A stretch of 8,267 bases of DNA from Rhodoferax sp. (GTDB lineage Bacteria; Pseudomonadota; Gammaproteobacteria; Burkholderiales; Burkholderiaceae_C). Every line of letters begins with the position of its first letter. Position 1 is the first letter of the stretch. The notes below the pieces were generated by a model. It was not told where the DNA came from and searched no databases. It saw only the letters and a program-made list of their open reading frames with translations. The position numbers and the translations under genes were made by a program. The stretch lies in the NCBI GenBank assembly GCA_021737905.1, contig JAIPDA010000096.1, forward strand, positions 1-8,267. Reading direction: 5' to 3'. Shown here one piece after another: positions 1 to 5,655 of the stretch.

Positions 1-458
1 GGCCTGCAGCAGACTCTGCTGCGTCGCGCACCGGTCAGGCCATGCACCGCTTGCTGGAGTGGGGTTCCTTGTCCGCGCTGCATGTGCAGGCCGTCACGCG
101 CGAGTTCCGGCTCGACGCTGCTCAAGCGCAAACCGCATTGAGCGGCGCGCAGCGCATTTTGGCCGGCGAGGGCGCTTGGGCCTGGAACCCCGCGGTGCTT
201 GATTGGCAGGGCAATGAGGTCGAGCTGGCTTACCTGGGGCAAAGCATGCGGCTTGACCGCCTGGTGCGACGTTGCGATGCCGGGCATGAAGGCCACTGGT
301 GGGTGCTGGACTACAAGTCCAATGCCGCGCCCCAAGACCTGCCTGAGTTGCGCCAGCAAATGCAGCTCTACCGCGATGCGCTGCTGGCGGTTTACCCCGG
401 GCAAACTGTGAAGGCTGCATTTCTCACGGCCCAGGGTCGGCTGATTGCTGTGGTTTGA
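1..458 (+). CDS. C-terminal part of a RecB/AddA-type UvrD-family helicase-nuclease (5' truncated by window)
   Basis: Only the last 151 or so residues are visible; the first complete codon is at position 3 and the reading frame is open to the window edge. The visible part matches the C-terminal PD-(D/E)XK nuclease domain of RecB/AddA-like exonucleases. It has a GQAMHRLLEW segment (the conserved GxxxHxxLE helix), then an LDR segment supplying an acidic residue, then VLDYKSN, which is the D-x-K catalytic core. A Q-rich helix (QQMQLYRDAL) follows, matching the QxxxY motif of the family. Such enzymes unwind and resect double-strand DNA ends before RecA loading, and usually act with an AddB-like partner, which would lie outside the window. 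The helicase motifs must lie upstream. The ATG at 42 is internal, not the start. The family is fairly certain; whether it is a true AddA or another UvrD-nuclease fusion cannot be told from this fragment. Confidence 0.88.
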   Translation, partial: PAADSAASRTGQAMHRLLEWGSLSALHVQAVTREFRLDAAQAQTALSGAQRILAGEGAWAWNPAVLDWQGNEVELAYLGQSMRLDRLVRRCDAGHEGHWWVLDYKSNAAPQDLPELRQQMQLYRDALLAVYPGQTVKAAFLTAQGRLIAVV

Positions 459-553
459 AATTGCCGGCCTGCAATAATTAAGCTTTGCTGCCGGCGCTGC
501 ACCCTGGGTCGGCCTCGCACGCTTTTTCGGACTTTTTCGTGAGCCACTTCCCT

Positions 554-1840
554 ATGTCTGGAACTTCGGCCGGCGCTGCAACGGCGCCTGTCCCCCGCGT
601 CGCGGTCATCGGTGGCGGTCCGGCCGGCCTCATGGCTGCTGAGGTCTTGTCAAAGGCCGGGTCTGCCCTGAGCGTGCATGTCTTTGATGCCATGCCGTCG
701 GTAGGCCGCAAGTTTTTGTTGGCCGGCAAAGGCGGACTCAACCTGACCCACGCTGAACCTGCCGCCAGCTTCAACACCCGCTACGCCGAAGCCGCCGGCG
801 CGCTGGCGCCCATGCTCAGCGCTTTTGGTGCTGACGAACTGCGTCAATGGACCCATGACTTGGGTATCGAAACTTTTGTGGGCAGTTCCGGGCGGGTGTT
901 CCCCAAAGACATGAAGGCCGCGCCCTTGCTGCGCCACTGGTTGCATCGTTTGCGTGCAGCCGGTGTGCAATTCTCGATGCGCCACCGCTGGAACGGCTGG
1001 TCTGACAGCGGTGCGCTGCGTTTTGCAAGCCCGGGCGGTGAGTTGGATTTGCAGGCCGACGCCGTTGTGCTCGCTTTGGGTGGCGGCAGCTGGTCGCGCC
1101 TGGGCTCAGACGGTGCCTGGGTGCCATGGCTGCAGCAGCAAGGCGTGTCGGTGGCGCCCTTGCGGCCGTCCAATTGCGGCTTTGATGTGGCCGCTTGGTC
1201 AAGGCACTTCAGCAACCGTTTTGCCGGCCAACCCTTCAAGTCGGTGGCCATCGCCTTCACCGATTCGCTGGGACACGAATTCACGCGACGTGGCGAATTT
1301 GTAGCCACCGAGACCGGCTTAGAAGGCAGCCTGATTTACGCCGCTTCAAGTTGGCTGCGCGAAGAAATTTCACGCAGTGGCAGCGCAACGCTCAGGCTGG
1401 ACCTGTTGCCCGATAAATCGGCTGCCCAGGTTTTGGCCGATGTCAGCCATCCACGCGGCTCACGCTCTTTGTCCAGCCACCTCAAAAGCCGGCTGGGCCT
1501 GGACGGCATCAAGGCCGCCATCTTGCATGAGTTGCTCGACAAAAGCGTCATGGCCGACGCTGCCAGTTTGGCTGTGGCCATCAAGGCCTTGCCGGTCACG
1601 CTGGTGCGCGCCCGGCCATTGGAAGAAGCCATCAGCAGCGCCGGTGGTGTGCGCTTTTCAGACCTGTCGGCAGACCTGCAAGTTCAGGGCCTTGCGACGG
1701 CACAAGCCGTTTTTTGTGCCGGTGAAATGCTCGACTGGGAAGCGCCCACAGGCGGCTACCTCATGACCGCTTGCATGGCCAGCGGCCGACGGGCCGGACA
1801 GGGCGTGTTGCGCCATCTCGGCTTGTGGTCAGCCGCCTGA
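554..1840 (+). CDS. NAD(P)/FAD-dependent oxidoreductase, HI0933/TIGR03862-like flavoprotein
   Basis: A 428-residue protein when started at the ATG at 554. Residues 15-26 form the Rossmann dinucleotide-binding loop (VAVIGGGPAGL, with GGGPAG at 20-25). Residues 51-66 (GRKFLLAGKGGLNLTH) are the signature of the HI0933-like flavoprotein branch known as TIGR03862 (PP4765 type), where GKGGLNLTH replaces the GGGRCNVTN of the YhiN branch. The C-terminal segment GEMLDWEAPTGGY (from about residue 390) is the conserved second FAD-contacting region. The family is predicted to bind FAD, but substrate and physiological role are unknown. In-frame TTG (485) and GTG (539) codons would add 23 or 5 residues. 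I prefer ATG because the Rossmann strand then starts close to the N-terminus; no clear ribosome-binding site supports any of the three. It follows the helicase fragment by about 95 bases and may be co-transcribed with it. The family call is strong; the start is uncertain. Confidence 0.87.
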   Translation: MSGTSAGAATAPVPRVAVIGGGPAGLMAAEVLSKAGSALSVHVFDAMPSVGRKFLLAGKGGLNLTHAEPAASFNTRYAEAAGALAPMLSAFGADELRQWTHDLGIETFVGSSGRVFPKDMKAAPLLRHWLHRLRAAGVQFSMRHRWNGWSDSGALRFASPGGELDLQADAVVLALGGGSWSRLGSDGAWVPWLQQQGVSVAPLRPSNCGFDVAAWSRHFSNRFAGQPFKSVAIAFTDSLGHEFTRRGEFVATETGLEGSLIYAASSWLREEISRSGSATLRLDLLPDKSAAQVLADVSHPRGSRSLSSHLKSRLGLDGIKAAILHELLDKSVMADAASLAVAIKALPVTLVRARPLEEAISSAGGVRFSDLSADLQVQGLATAQAVFCAGEMLDWEAPTGGYLMTACMASGRRAGQGVLRHLGLWSAA

Positions 1841-1881
1841 TTTTTCCATTGCATTCATTTCAACCGAAAGAAAGCTCCACC

Positions 1882-2178
1882 ATGATCGTTCGATTTCACA
1901 TTGACCAGTTTGAAACCGGCCGCTTTGACTACCGCGTGAGCCACGAAGGCGAAGACCTTTATGCTGACGCCGGTCTGGCCAGCATTGAAGATTGTATTTC
2001 TGCTGCTGTCGATGGCTTGGGTCAGGACGCGCTTGGCGCAGAGATCGCTTACAAGAACATCATCAGCGGCACCTACCCGCTGGCTTCGCTGGCCTTGATG
2101 AGCGCGCAAATCGCCCAGCACGCCGAGAATTCGACCGCGGCCATTGAAGAGCTGTTGCGTCAGCCGCTGGGTCACTGA
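1882..2178 (+). CDS. hypothetical protein, 98 residues
   Basis: I do not recognise this small protein. The start is the ATG at 1882, preceded by a purine-rich GAAAGAAAG at about 1866-1874 that could serve as a weak ribosome-binding site; upstream in-frame codons run into the preceding gene and are less likely. The protein has no signal peptide, membrane segment or cysteine-rich motif; its only cysteine is in the helix SIEDCISAAVDGLG. The N-terminal third looks like beta strands with alternating acidic residues (FHIDQFETGRFDYRV, HEGEDLYADAG). The C-terminal half is predicted by eye to be helical and ends in acidic and amphipathic stretches (AAIEELLRQPLG). Overall it is acidic and probably cytosolic. 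It starts 41 bases after the flavoprotein stop on the same strand, which suggests co-transcription, and converges with the minus-strand SRP RNA. Clean framing, base composition like its neighbours and a plausible start make it likely to be a real gene. Function unknown. Confidence 0.72.
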   Translation: MIVRFHIDQFETGRFDYRVSHEGEDLYADAGLASIEDCISAAVDGLGQDALGAEIAYKNIISGTYPLASLALMSAQIAQHAENSTAAIEELLRQPLGH

Positions 2179-2210
2179 GCGCAGTTCTCGGTGAAAGTCT
2201 AAAGGGCTGT

Positions 2211-2222
2211 GAAGAAAAAGGT
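2211..2222 (-). terminator. possible 3' end / U-tract after the SRP RNA
   Basis: Immediately after the terminal helix of the SRP RNA, the minus strand reads ACCTTTTTCTTC, with five T residues at 2219-2215. The closing stem of the RNA itself could act as the terminator hairpin. There is no separate stem-loop, so this is a plausible but unproven intrinsic terminator. Confidence 0.4.
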
Positions 2223-2315
2223 GACGAGCCTCGCCCCGGCACTGGCTCCACAGTTAGGGCTGCTTGGTTCCCCACCTGACCCGGTTGGCCGCTTCACCAT
2301 GCGGGAAGGCCCGTC
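2223..2315 (-). ncRNA. ffs: bacterial small signal recognition particle RNA (4.5S RNA)
   Basis: Read on the minus strand, the RNA contains the universal Ffh-binding domain: GTCAGG (2280-2275), a 3-bp stem TGG/CCA (2274-2272 with 2267-2265), a GGAA tetraloop (2271-2268), then AGCAG (2264-2260). This is the arrangement of the E. coli 4.5S hairpin (GUCAGG-UCC-GGAA-GGA-AGCAG); the apical stem differs but keeps pairing, so the structure is conserved. The ends pair as an 8-bp terminal helix, GACGGGCC (2315-2308) with GGCTCGTC (2230-2223), including one G-U pair. The RNA joins Ffh to target ribosomes making inner-membrane proteins to FtsY. Length is about 93 nt, within the range of the small bacterial SRP RNA without an Alu domain. 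Ends are set from the terminal helix and the -10 spacing and may be off by a few bases. It is transcribed divergently from dnaX. Confidence 0.94.
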
Positions 2316-2322
2316 GAAGATG

Positions 2323-2352
2323 ATTGTAGTGGACGCCGCCTTGCTATGTGCA
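2323..2352 (-). promoter_or_regulatory. predicted sigma-70 promoter of the SRP RNA gene
   Basis: On the minus strand a TACAAT (2328-2323) matches the -10 consensus in five of six positions. It lies seven bases before the paired 5' end of the RNA at 2315, the spacing expected for a start site. The best -35 is a weak TGCACA (2352-2347), four of six to consensus with an 18-base spacer. It falls inside the 14-base palindrome at 2343-2356. The -10 is convincing because position and sequence agree; the -35 is tentative. Confidence 0.6.
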
Positions 2353-2356
2353 TAGC
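2343..2356. repeat. perfect inverted repeat between ffs and dnaX
   Basis: GCTATGTGCATAGC is two perfect 6-base arms around a TG centre. It sits 28 bases upstream of the predicted SRP RNA start and 46 bases upstream of the dnaX ATG, overlapping the only candidate -35 of the RNA gene. Its symmetry and place between divergent genes would suit a dimeric regulator's operator. No regulator family is recognisable from the sequence, and a 14-base palindrome can occur by chance. Confidence 0.35.
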
Positions 2357-2390
2357 CCGGGTCCTGAGAAGCGGATTCCAGGCTGCACTC

Positions 2391-2396
2391 TAGAAT
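2391..2396 (+). promoter_or_regulatory. candidate -10 element for dnaX, close to the start codon
   Basis: TAGAAT matches the -10 consensus in five of six positions and ends six bases before the dnaX ATG at 2403. A start site at the normal distance would fall on or next to the ATG, giving a leaderless or nearly leaderless mRNA. The absence of a properly spaced Shine-Dalgarno upstream of the ATG agrees with this. No good -35 lies 16-18 bases further up, so the promoter call is weak. Confidence 0.3.
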
Positions 2397-2402
2397 GGGA
2401 CC

Positions 2403-4091
2403 ATGTCCTACCTTGTACTTGCCCGCAAATACCGCCCCAAGAATTTTTCGGAGTTGGTCGGGCAGTCGCATGTGGTCCAGGCACTGAGCAATGCGCTGGG
2501 CACGCAGCGCTTGCACCACGCCTATTTGTTCACCGGCACGCGCGGGGTTGGCAAGACCACGGTATCGCGTATTTTGGCCAAGTCACTCAACTGCACCGGT
2601 CCCGACGGGCAGGGTGACATCACGGCCACGCCTTGCGGCGTTTGCCAGGCTTGCATGGACATCGACAGCGGCCGTTTTGTCGACTACACCGAGCTCGACG
2701 CTGCTTCCAACCGGGGTGTGGACGAGATTGCACAGTTGCTCGAGCAAGCGGTTTACAAACCCGTGATCGGGCGCTTCAAGGTGTTCATGATCGACGAGGT
2801 TCACATGCTCACGAACACGGCGTTCAACGCCATGCTCAAGACGCTGGAAGAGCCGCCCGCTTACCTGAAGTTTGTGCTGGCCACCACCGACCCCCAGAAG
2901 GTCCCCGCGACGGTGCTCTCGCGTTGCCTGCAATTCAATTTGCGGCCGATGGCGCCTGAAACTATTTTGGAGCACTTGGTGCAGGTGCTGGCCGCCGAGA
3001 GCGTGCCGGCCGAGCCGCAGGCGCTGCGCCTGCTGGCCCGTGCGGCGCGCGGTTCTATGCGCGACGCGCTGTCCCTCACAGATCAGGCGATTGCCTTCGG
3101 ATCTGGCTCGCTGGTAGAAACCGGTGTGCGGCAGATGCTGGGCAGCGTAGACCGCAGCTATGTGTACCAGCTGCTGGATGCGCTGGCTAGGGGCGATGGC
3201 AAGGGCATTATTGAACTCTGTGAAGTGTTGCGCCTCAACGGATTCAGCGCTGCCTCGACCCTGGAAGAAATGACTTCGGTCTTGCAGCGCATGGCGGTGC
3301 TGCAGGCCGTGCCCGAAGCCGCTGCCGCAGACGATGCCAGCGACCCGGACATTGCCGAAACGGCGCGCCTGGCCCAGGGGCTGCCGGCAGATGAAACCCA
3401 ACTGCTTTACAGCCTGTGCCTGCACGGCCGCGGCGAGTTGGGCCTGGCGCCGGACGAGTACGCTGCGCTGACCATGGTGCTGCTGCGCTTGCTGCCTTTC
3501 AAGCGCCCTGGCGCCGCCACCTTGCCCGTGGCCAGCGCTGCGCCTGTTTTGCACACTGCACCTGCGGGGGGTGCCGCCGAGCCCCTAAAAAAGCCTGAGT
3601 CGCCTGCGCCGGCCCCTGTGCCGGCCCCTGCGCTTGTTTTGCCTGTACAAGCCACGGCCTTGGGGCACTTGTGGGCGGAGTGCGTCCAGTCCCTGGTGGC
3701 AGCCGAGCTTGTGACTGGTTTGGTGCGTGAACTGGCGCTGCAGTCGGAGTTGCAGTCGCAAGACAGCGGCACATGGCGCTTGCGGGTCGAGAGTCCGTCG
3801 CTCAACCAAGGCGAGGCTTGTCAGGCCCTGTTGCTGGCCTTGCAAAGCCTGCCGTCCTTGCCCAACCAACAACATGCAGAGCGTTTGCAAGTCGAGATCG
3901 GCCCTGCAACAGACACGCCGGCACGACGTCACGCTGCCCTCATGGCAGAGCGCCAGCAGCAGGCCGAGCAGCTGATAGACCAAGACCCCTTGGTGCAAGA
4001 CATGGTGCGCAACTGGGGTGCACGCATCGTGCCCGGCAGTGTGCGCATGCAAGCTGCCGCCCCAGTGACTGCGCAGGCCAAGCCGATATGA
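2403..4091 (+). CDS. dnaX: DNA polymerase III subunit gamma/tau
   Basis: Clamp-loader ATPase subunit of the replicative polymerase. The full-length tau reading is 562 residues. The start is fixed by the conserved N-terminus MSYLVLARKYRPKNF. Residues 45-52 (GTRGVGKT) are the Walker A loop. C64, C78, C81 and C84 are the zinc-binding cysteines. Residues 127-135 (VFMIDEVHM) are Walker B, LATTDPQK near 159-166 is sensor 1, SRC at 173-175 carries the arginine finger, and GSMRDALSLTDQAI is sensor 2. An Ala/Pro-rich linker (about 370-420) leads to the tau-specific C-terminal region (about 422-550), which in E. coli tau contacts the polymerase alpha subunit and DnaB. It is somewhat shorter than E. coli tau (643), mainly in the linker. 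A slippery heptamer at codons 395-397 probably makes a 398-residue gamma form as well. No clear Shine-Dalgarno precedes the start. It begins the dnaX-ybaB-recR cluster. Confidence 0.98.
   Translation: MSYLVLARKYRPKNFSELVGQSHVVQALSNALGTQRLHHAYLFTGTRGVGKTTVSRILAKSLNCTGPDGQGDITATPCGVCQACMDIDSGRFVDYTELDAASNRGVDEIAQLLEQAVYKPVIGRFKVFMIDEVHMLTNTAFNAMLKTLEEPPAYLKFVLATTDPQKVPATVLSRCLQFNLRPMAPETILEHLVQVLAAESVPAEPQALRLLARAARGSMRDALSLTDQAIAFGSGSLVETGVRQMLGSVDRSYVYQLLDALARGDGKGIIELCEVLRLNGFSAASTLEEMTSVLQRMAVLQAVPEAAAADDASDPDIAETARLAQGLPADETQLLYSLCLHGRGELGLAPDEYAALTMVLLRLLPFKRPGAATLPVASAAPVLHTAPAGGAAEPLKKPESPAPAPVPAPALVLPVQATALGHLWAECVQSLVAAELVTGLVRELALQSELQSQDSGTWRLRVESPSLNQGEACQALLLALQSLPSLPNQQHAERLQVEIGPATDTPARRHAALMAERQQQAEQLIDQDPLVQDMVRNWGARIVPGSVRMQAAAPVTAQAKPI
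3566..3625 (+). promoter_or_regulatory. predicted programmed -1 ribosomal frameshift signal in dnaX
   Basis: The slippery heptamer A-AAA-AAG spans 3587-3593 and is in the correct register: zero-frame codons are CTA AAA AAG. After a -1 slip the next codons are GCC (3593-3595) and TGA (3596-3598), so translation stops one residue later, giving a 398-residue gamma protein (397 shared residues plus Ala). Upstream, GGGGGGTG at 3566-3573 can pair with the anti-Shine-Dalgarno over eight positions if two G-U pairs are allowed, 13 bases before the heptamer. Downstream, GCCGGC (3608-3613) and GCCGGC (3620-3625) form a 6-bp stem with a 6-base loop, starting 14 bases after the heptamer. In E. coli dnaX the same heptamer, an upstream Shine-Dalgarno-like element, a downstream hairpin and a -1 stop produce gamma. 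The hairpin here is farther away and shorter than in E. coli, so its role is less sure than the heptamer and stop. Confidence 0.8.
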
Positions 4092-4132
4092 TGACGCTTC
4101 TTTTCCCAGCATCGATTTAAAGGAAACCAGAC

Positions 4133-4468
4133 ATGTTCAACAAGGGACAACTCGCAGGCCTCATGAAGCAGGCGCAAGCCATGCAAGACAATCTGAAAAA
4201 GGCACAGGACGAGCTGGCTTTCATTGAGGTCACAGCCGATGCAGGAGCCGGCCTGGTCAAGGTCACCATGACCTGCAAGCACGACGTCAAGCGCATTGAG
4301 ATAGACCCTGGCTTGCTGGTGGCCGAAGACAAGGACATGCTCGAAGACCTGGTGGCGGCCGCATTCAATGCCGCCGTGCGCAAGGCCGAGGATCTGAGCC
4401 AGGAAAAACTCGGCAAGATCACCGCCGGCATGCCCGGCCTGCCCGGTGGTATGAAGCTGCCTTTTTGA
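4133..4468 (+). CDS. ybaB: nucleoid-associated protein, YbaB/EbfC family
   Basis: A 111-residue protein of the YbaB/EbfC family, small dimeric DNA-binding proteins associated with the nucleoid. The N-terminal helix (about residues 3-28, NKGQLAGLMKQAQAMQDNLK) is the long amphipathic helix with regular Met/Gln/Lys typical of the family. A beta hairpin follows (IEVTADAGAGLVKVTMTCKHDVKRIEID, with the conserved AGAGLVKVTM turn). A second helix (EDLVAAAFNAAVRKAEDLSQEKLGKI) and a short Gly/Pro/Met tail (GMPGLPGGMKLPF) complete the fold; this tail is also characteristic. The start is supported by an AAGGAAA ribosome-binding site at 4120-4126, well spaced from the ATG. It begins 41 bases after dnaX and ends 37 bases before recR, the classic cluster order, so all three are probably co-transcribed. 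Its exact cellular role is not settled in the literature; proposed links are to chromosome structure, gene regulation and repair. Confidence 0.96.
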   Translation: MFNKGQLAGLMKQAQAMQDNLKKAQDELAFIEVTADAGAGLVKVTMTCKHDVKRIEIDPGLLVAEDKDMLEDLVAAAFNAAVRKAEDLSQEKLGKITAGMPGLPGGMKLPF

Positions 4469-4505
4469 TGCCATCGCCCCAGCGCGCTGAGCCGGGTATG
4501 CCCTG

Positions 4506-5132
4506 ATGGCCGATTCAAATGCCCTGGAAGGTCTGACCGAGGCGCTGCGCCGTTTGCCCGGTGTGGGCGTCAAGTCGGCCGCCCGCATGGCTTTTCACCT
4601 GCTGCAAAACGACAAGCCCGGTGCGATGCAAATTGCCAAGGCCATTGAGCATGCCGTTCTCAGCGTCAAGCACTGCGCGCTGTGCAACACCCTGACAGAG
4701 CAGGACATTTGCAACACCTGCCAAAACCCGCAACGCGACCGCAGCAAACTGTGCGTGGTGGAAACCCCGGCCGACCAAGCCGCGCTCGAGCGCACGCTGG
4801 CGTACCAGGGTTTGTATTACGTCTTGATGGGCAAGCTCAGCCCGCTCGATGGCGTGGGGCCGCATGACATCGGACTGCAAACCCTGTTTGACCGCGTGTT
4901 GCCGCGCGATGCGCAAGGTGAACACCTGCCTGCCGGGCAGTGCGAAGTCAAAGAGGTGATTCTGGCCACCAACTTCACGGCCGAAGGCGAGGCCACGGCG
5001 CATGTGATTTCGCAGGCCCTCAAAAGTCGTGGCATACAGGTCACCCGGCTGGCGCGTGGTGTGCCGGTGGGCAGCGAGCTGGAGTATGTTGACCTGGGCA
5101 CCATTGCCCATGCCCTGGTTGATCGGCGTTAA
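4506..5132 (+). CDS. recR: recombination mediator protein RecR
   Basis: RecR works with RecO (and RecF) to load RecA onto SSB-coated single-strand DNA during gap repair. The 208-residue length is slightly above the usual 195-201. An N-terminal helix-hairpin-helix (about residues 8-30, LTEALRRLPGVGVKSAARMAFH) is the DNA-binding element. C57, C60, C69 and C72 form the zinc finger (CALC...CNTC). The Toprim domain follows, beginning LCVVETPAD and continuing through YYVLMGKLSPLDGVGP. The C-terminus (VTRLARGVPVGSELEYVDLGTIAHAL) contains the conserved GxPxGxELEYxD motif near the tetramer contacts. The ATG at 4506 has only a weak purine stretch upstream; the next in-frame Met is beyond the hairpin motif, so this start is the sensible one. 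It is the last gene of the dnaX cluster; the next gene is 72 bases away. Confidence 0.98.
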   Translation: MADSNALEGLTEALRRLPGVGVKSAARMAFHLLQNDKPGAMQIAKAIEHAVLSVKHCALCNTLTEQDICNTCQNPQRDRSKLCVVETPADQAALERTLAYQGLYYVLMGKLSPLDGVGPHDIGLQTLFDRVLPRDAQGEHLPAGQCEVKEVILATNFTAEGEATAHVISQALKSRGIQVTRLARGVPVGSELEYVDLGTIAHALVDRR

Positions 5133-5152
5133 GCGCCACTTGCCGGGGCGCT
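5132..5152 (+). terminator. weak stem-loop after recR
   Basis: AGCGCC (5132-5137) and GGCGCT (5147-5152) form a 6-bp GC-rich stem with a 9-base loop directly at the recR stop. The nearest T-run (5163-5166) is about 10 bases downstream, too far for a textbook intrinsic terminator. It may stabilise the 3' end or terminate inefficiently. Confidence 0.27.
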
Positions 5153-5169
5153 ATGACGATGGTTTTAAT
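5140..5169 (+). promoter_or_regulatory. possible promoter for the MAPEG gene
   Basis: TTGCCG (5140-5145, four of six to the -35 consensus) and TTTAAT (5164-5169, five of six to the -10 consensus) are separated by 18 bases in the only AT-rich gap of this stretch. It would give a leader of about 30 bases before the ATG at 5205, containing the AAGGA ribosome-binding site (5192-5196). The -35 overlaps the stem-loop after recR. Confidence 0.35.
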
Positions 5170-5204
5170 ACTGCTTAAATAGACAGAAATGAAGGAATAT
5201 TGAC

Positions 5205-5615
5205 ATGACGACAGGGTTCACGATTTCTTTGGGTTGCGTCTTGGTGATGGCTCTCTTGCCCGTGGTGTGTGCTGGCTTGGCCAAGTCCGGCATGATGGGA
5301 AAGCCGCGCAAAGACGGTGGTTACGACAATGACAACCCGCGCCAGTGGCTGTCAAACCAAACCGATTGGCGCGCGCGTGCCAATAACGCCCAAGCCAATA
5401 CCTTCGAGGCGCTGCCCTTCTTTTTTGCGGCGGTCATCATTGCCCATTTATTGCAAGCGCCGCAGTGGCGCATTGATGCGCTGGCCCTGGTTTTCGTGGG
5501 TCTGCGCATCGTGTATGTGGCGGCCTATGTCAAGAATTTGGCTAATTTGCGGAGTTTGGTTTGGGTGTTGGCCCTGCTGGCAAACATCGGCCTCCTGTTC
5601 GCCGGGCTTGCCTGA
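5205..5615 (+). CDS. MAPEG-family inner-membrane protein
   Basis: A 136-residue protein with four hydrophobic segments: about 6-27, 69-84, 91-109 and 116-136. This is the size and topology of the MAPEG family (membrane-associated proteins in eicosanoid and glutathione metabolism). The loop between the first two segments contains RARANNAQANTFEALPFF (residues 57-74), the conserved family signature (R-x-x-x-A-x-x-N-x-x-E-x-x-P), where the Arg, Asn and Glu in eukaryotic members contact glutathione. Bacterial members of this branch are mostly uncharacterised; some show glutathione transferase or peroxidase activity, but nothing here proves catalysis. The start is fixed by GAAGGA at 5191-5196 with normal spacing. 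It is separated from recR by a 72-base AT-rich gap and followed by a strong terminator, so it is probably a single-gene unit. The family call is strong; enzymatic function is inferred at best. Confidence 0.9.
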   Translation: MTTGFTISLGCVLVMALLPVVCAGLAKSGMMGKPRKDGGYDNDNPRQWLSNQTDWRARANNAQANTFEALPFFFAAVIIAHLLQAPQWRIDALALVFVGLRIVYVAAYVKNLANLRSLVWVLALLANIGLLFAGLA

Positions 5616-5655
5616 GCCAGTCTCCTGCAGTCAACTGCCCGGCAGGGCTTGAGTG

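Noticed and set aside
445..484. Promoter for the flavoprotein near the AT-rich AATAATTAA
   Set aside because: TAATTA at 475-480 has no -35-like hexamer at an acceptable distance (TTGAAA at 455-460 gives a spacer of only 14), so I could not support it.
485..553. N-terminal extension of the flavoprotein from a TTG at 485
   Set aside because: The extra 23 residues do not resemble the family N-terminus, TTG is a rare start, and no ribosome-binding site precedes it.
2179..2222. Terminator for the 98-residue gene on the plus strand
   Set aside because: There is no stem-loop followed by a T-run on this strand; the A-rich stretch at 2212-2219 is the U-tract of the opposite-strand SRP RNA.
2583..3554. 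Long minus-strand open frame (323 codons) opposite dnaX
   Set aside because: It lies wholly antisense to a certain gene, has low-complexity Gln/Arg/His-rich composition typical of shadow frames in GC-rich DNA, and shows no recognisable domain.
4515..5111. Minus-strand open frame (198 codons) opposite recR
   Set aside because: It is antisense to a clear recR with all key motifs, and its sequence has no family resemblance.
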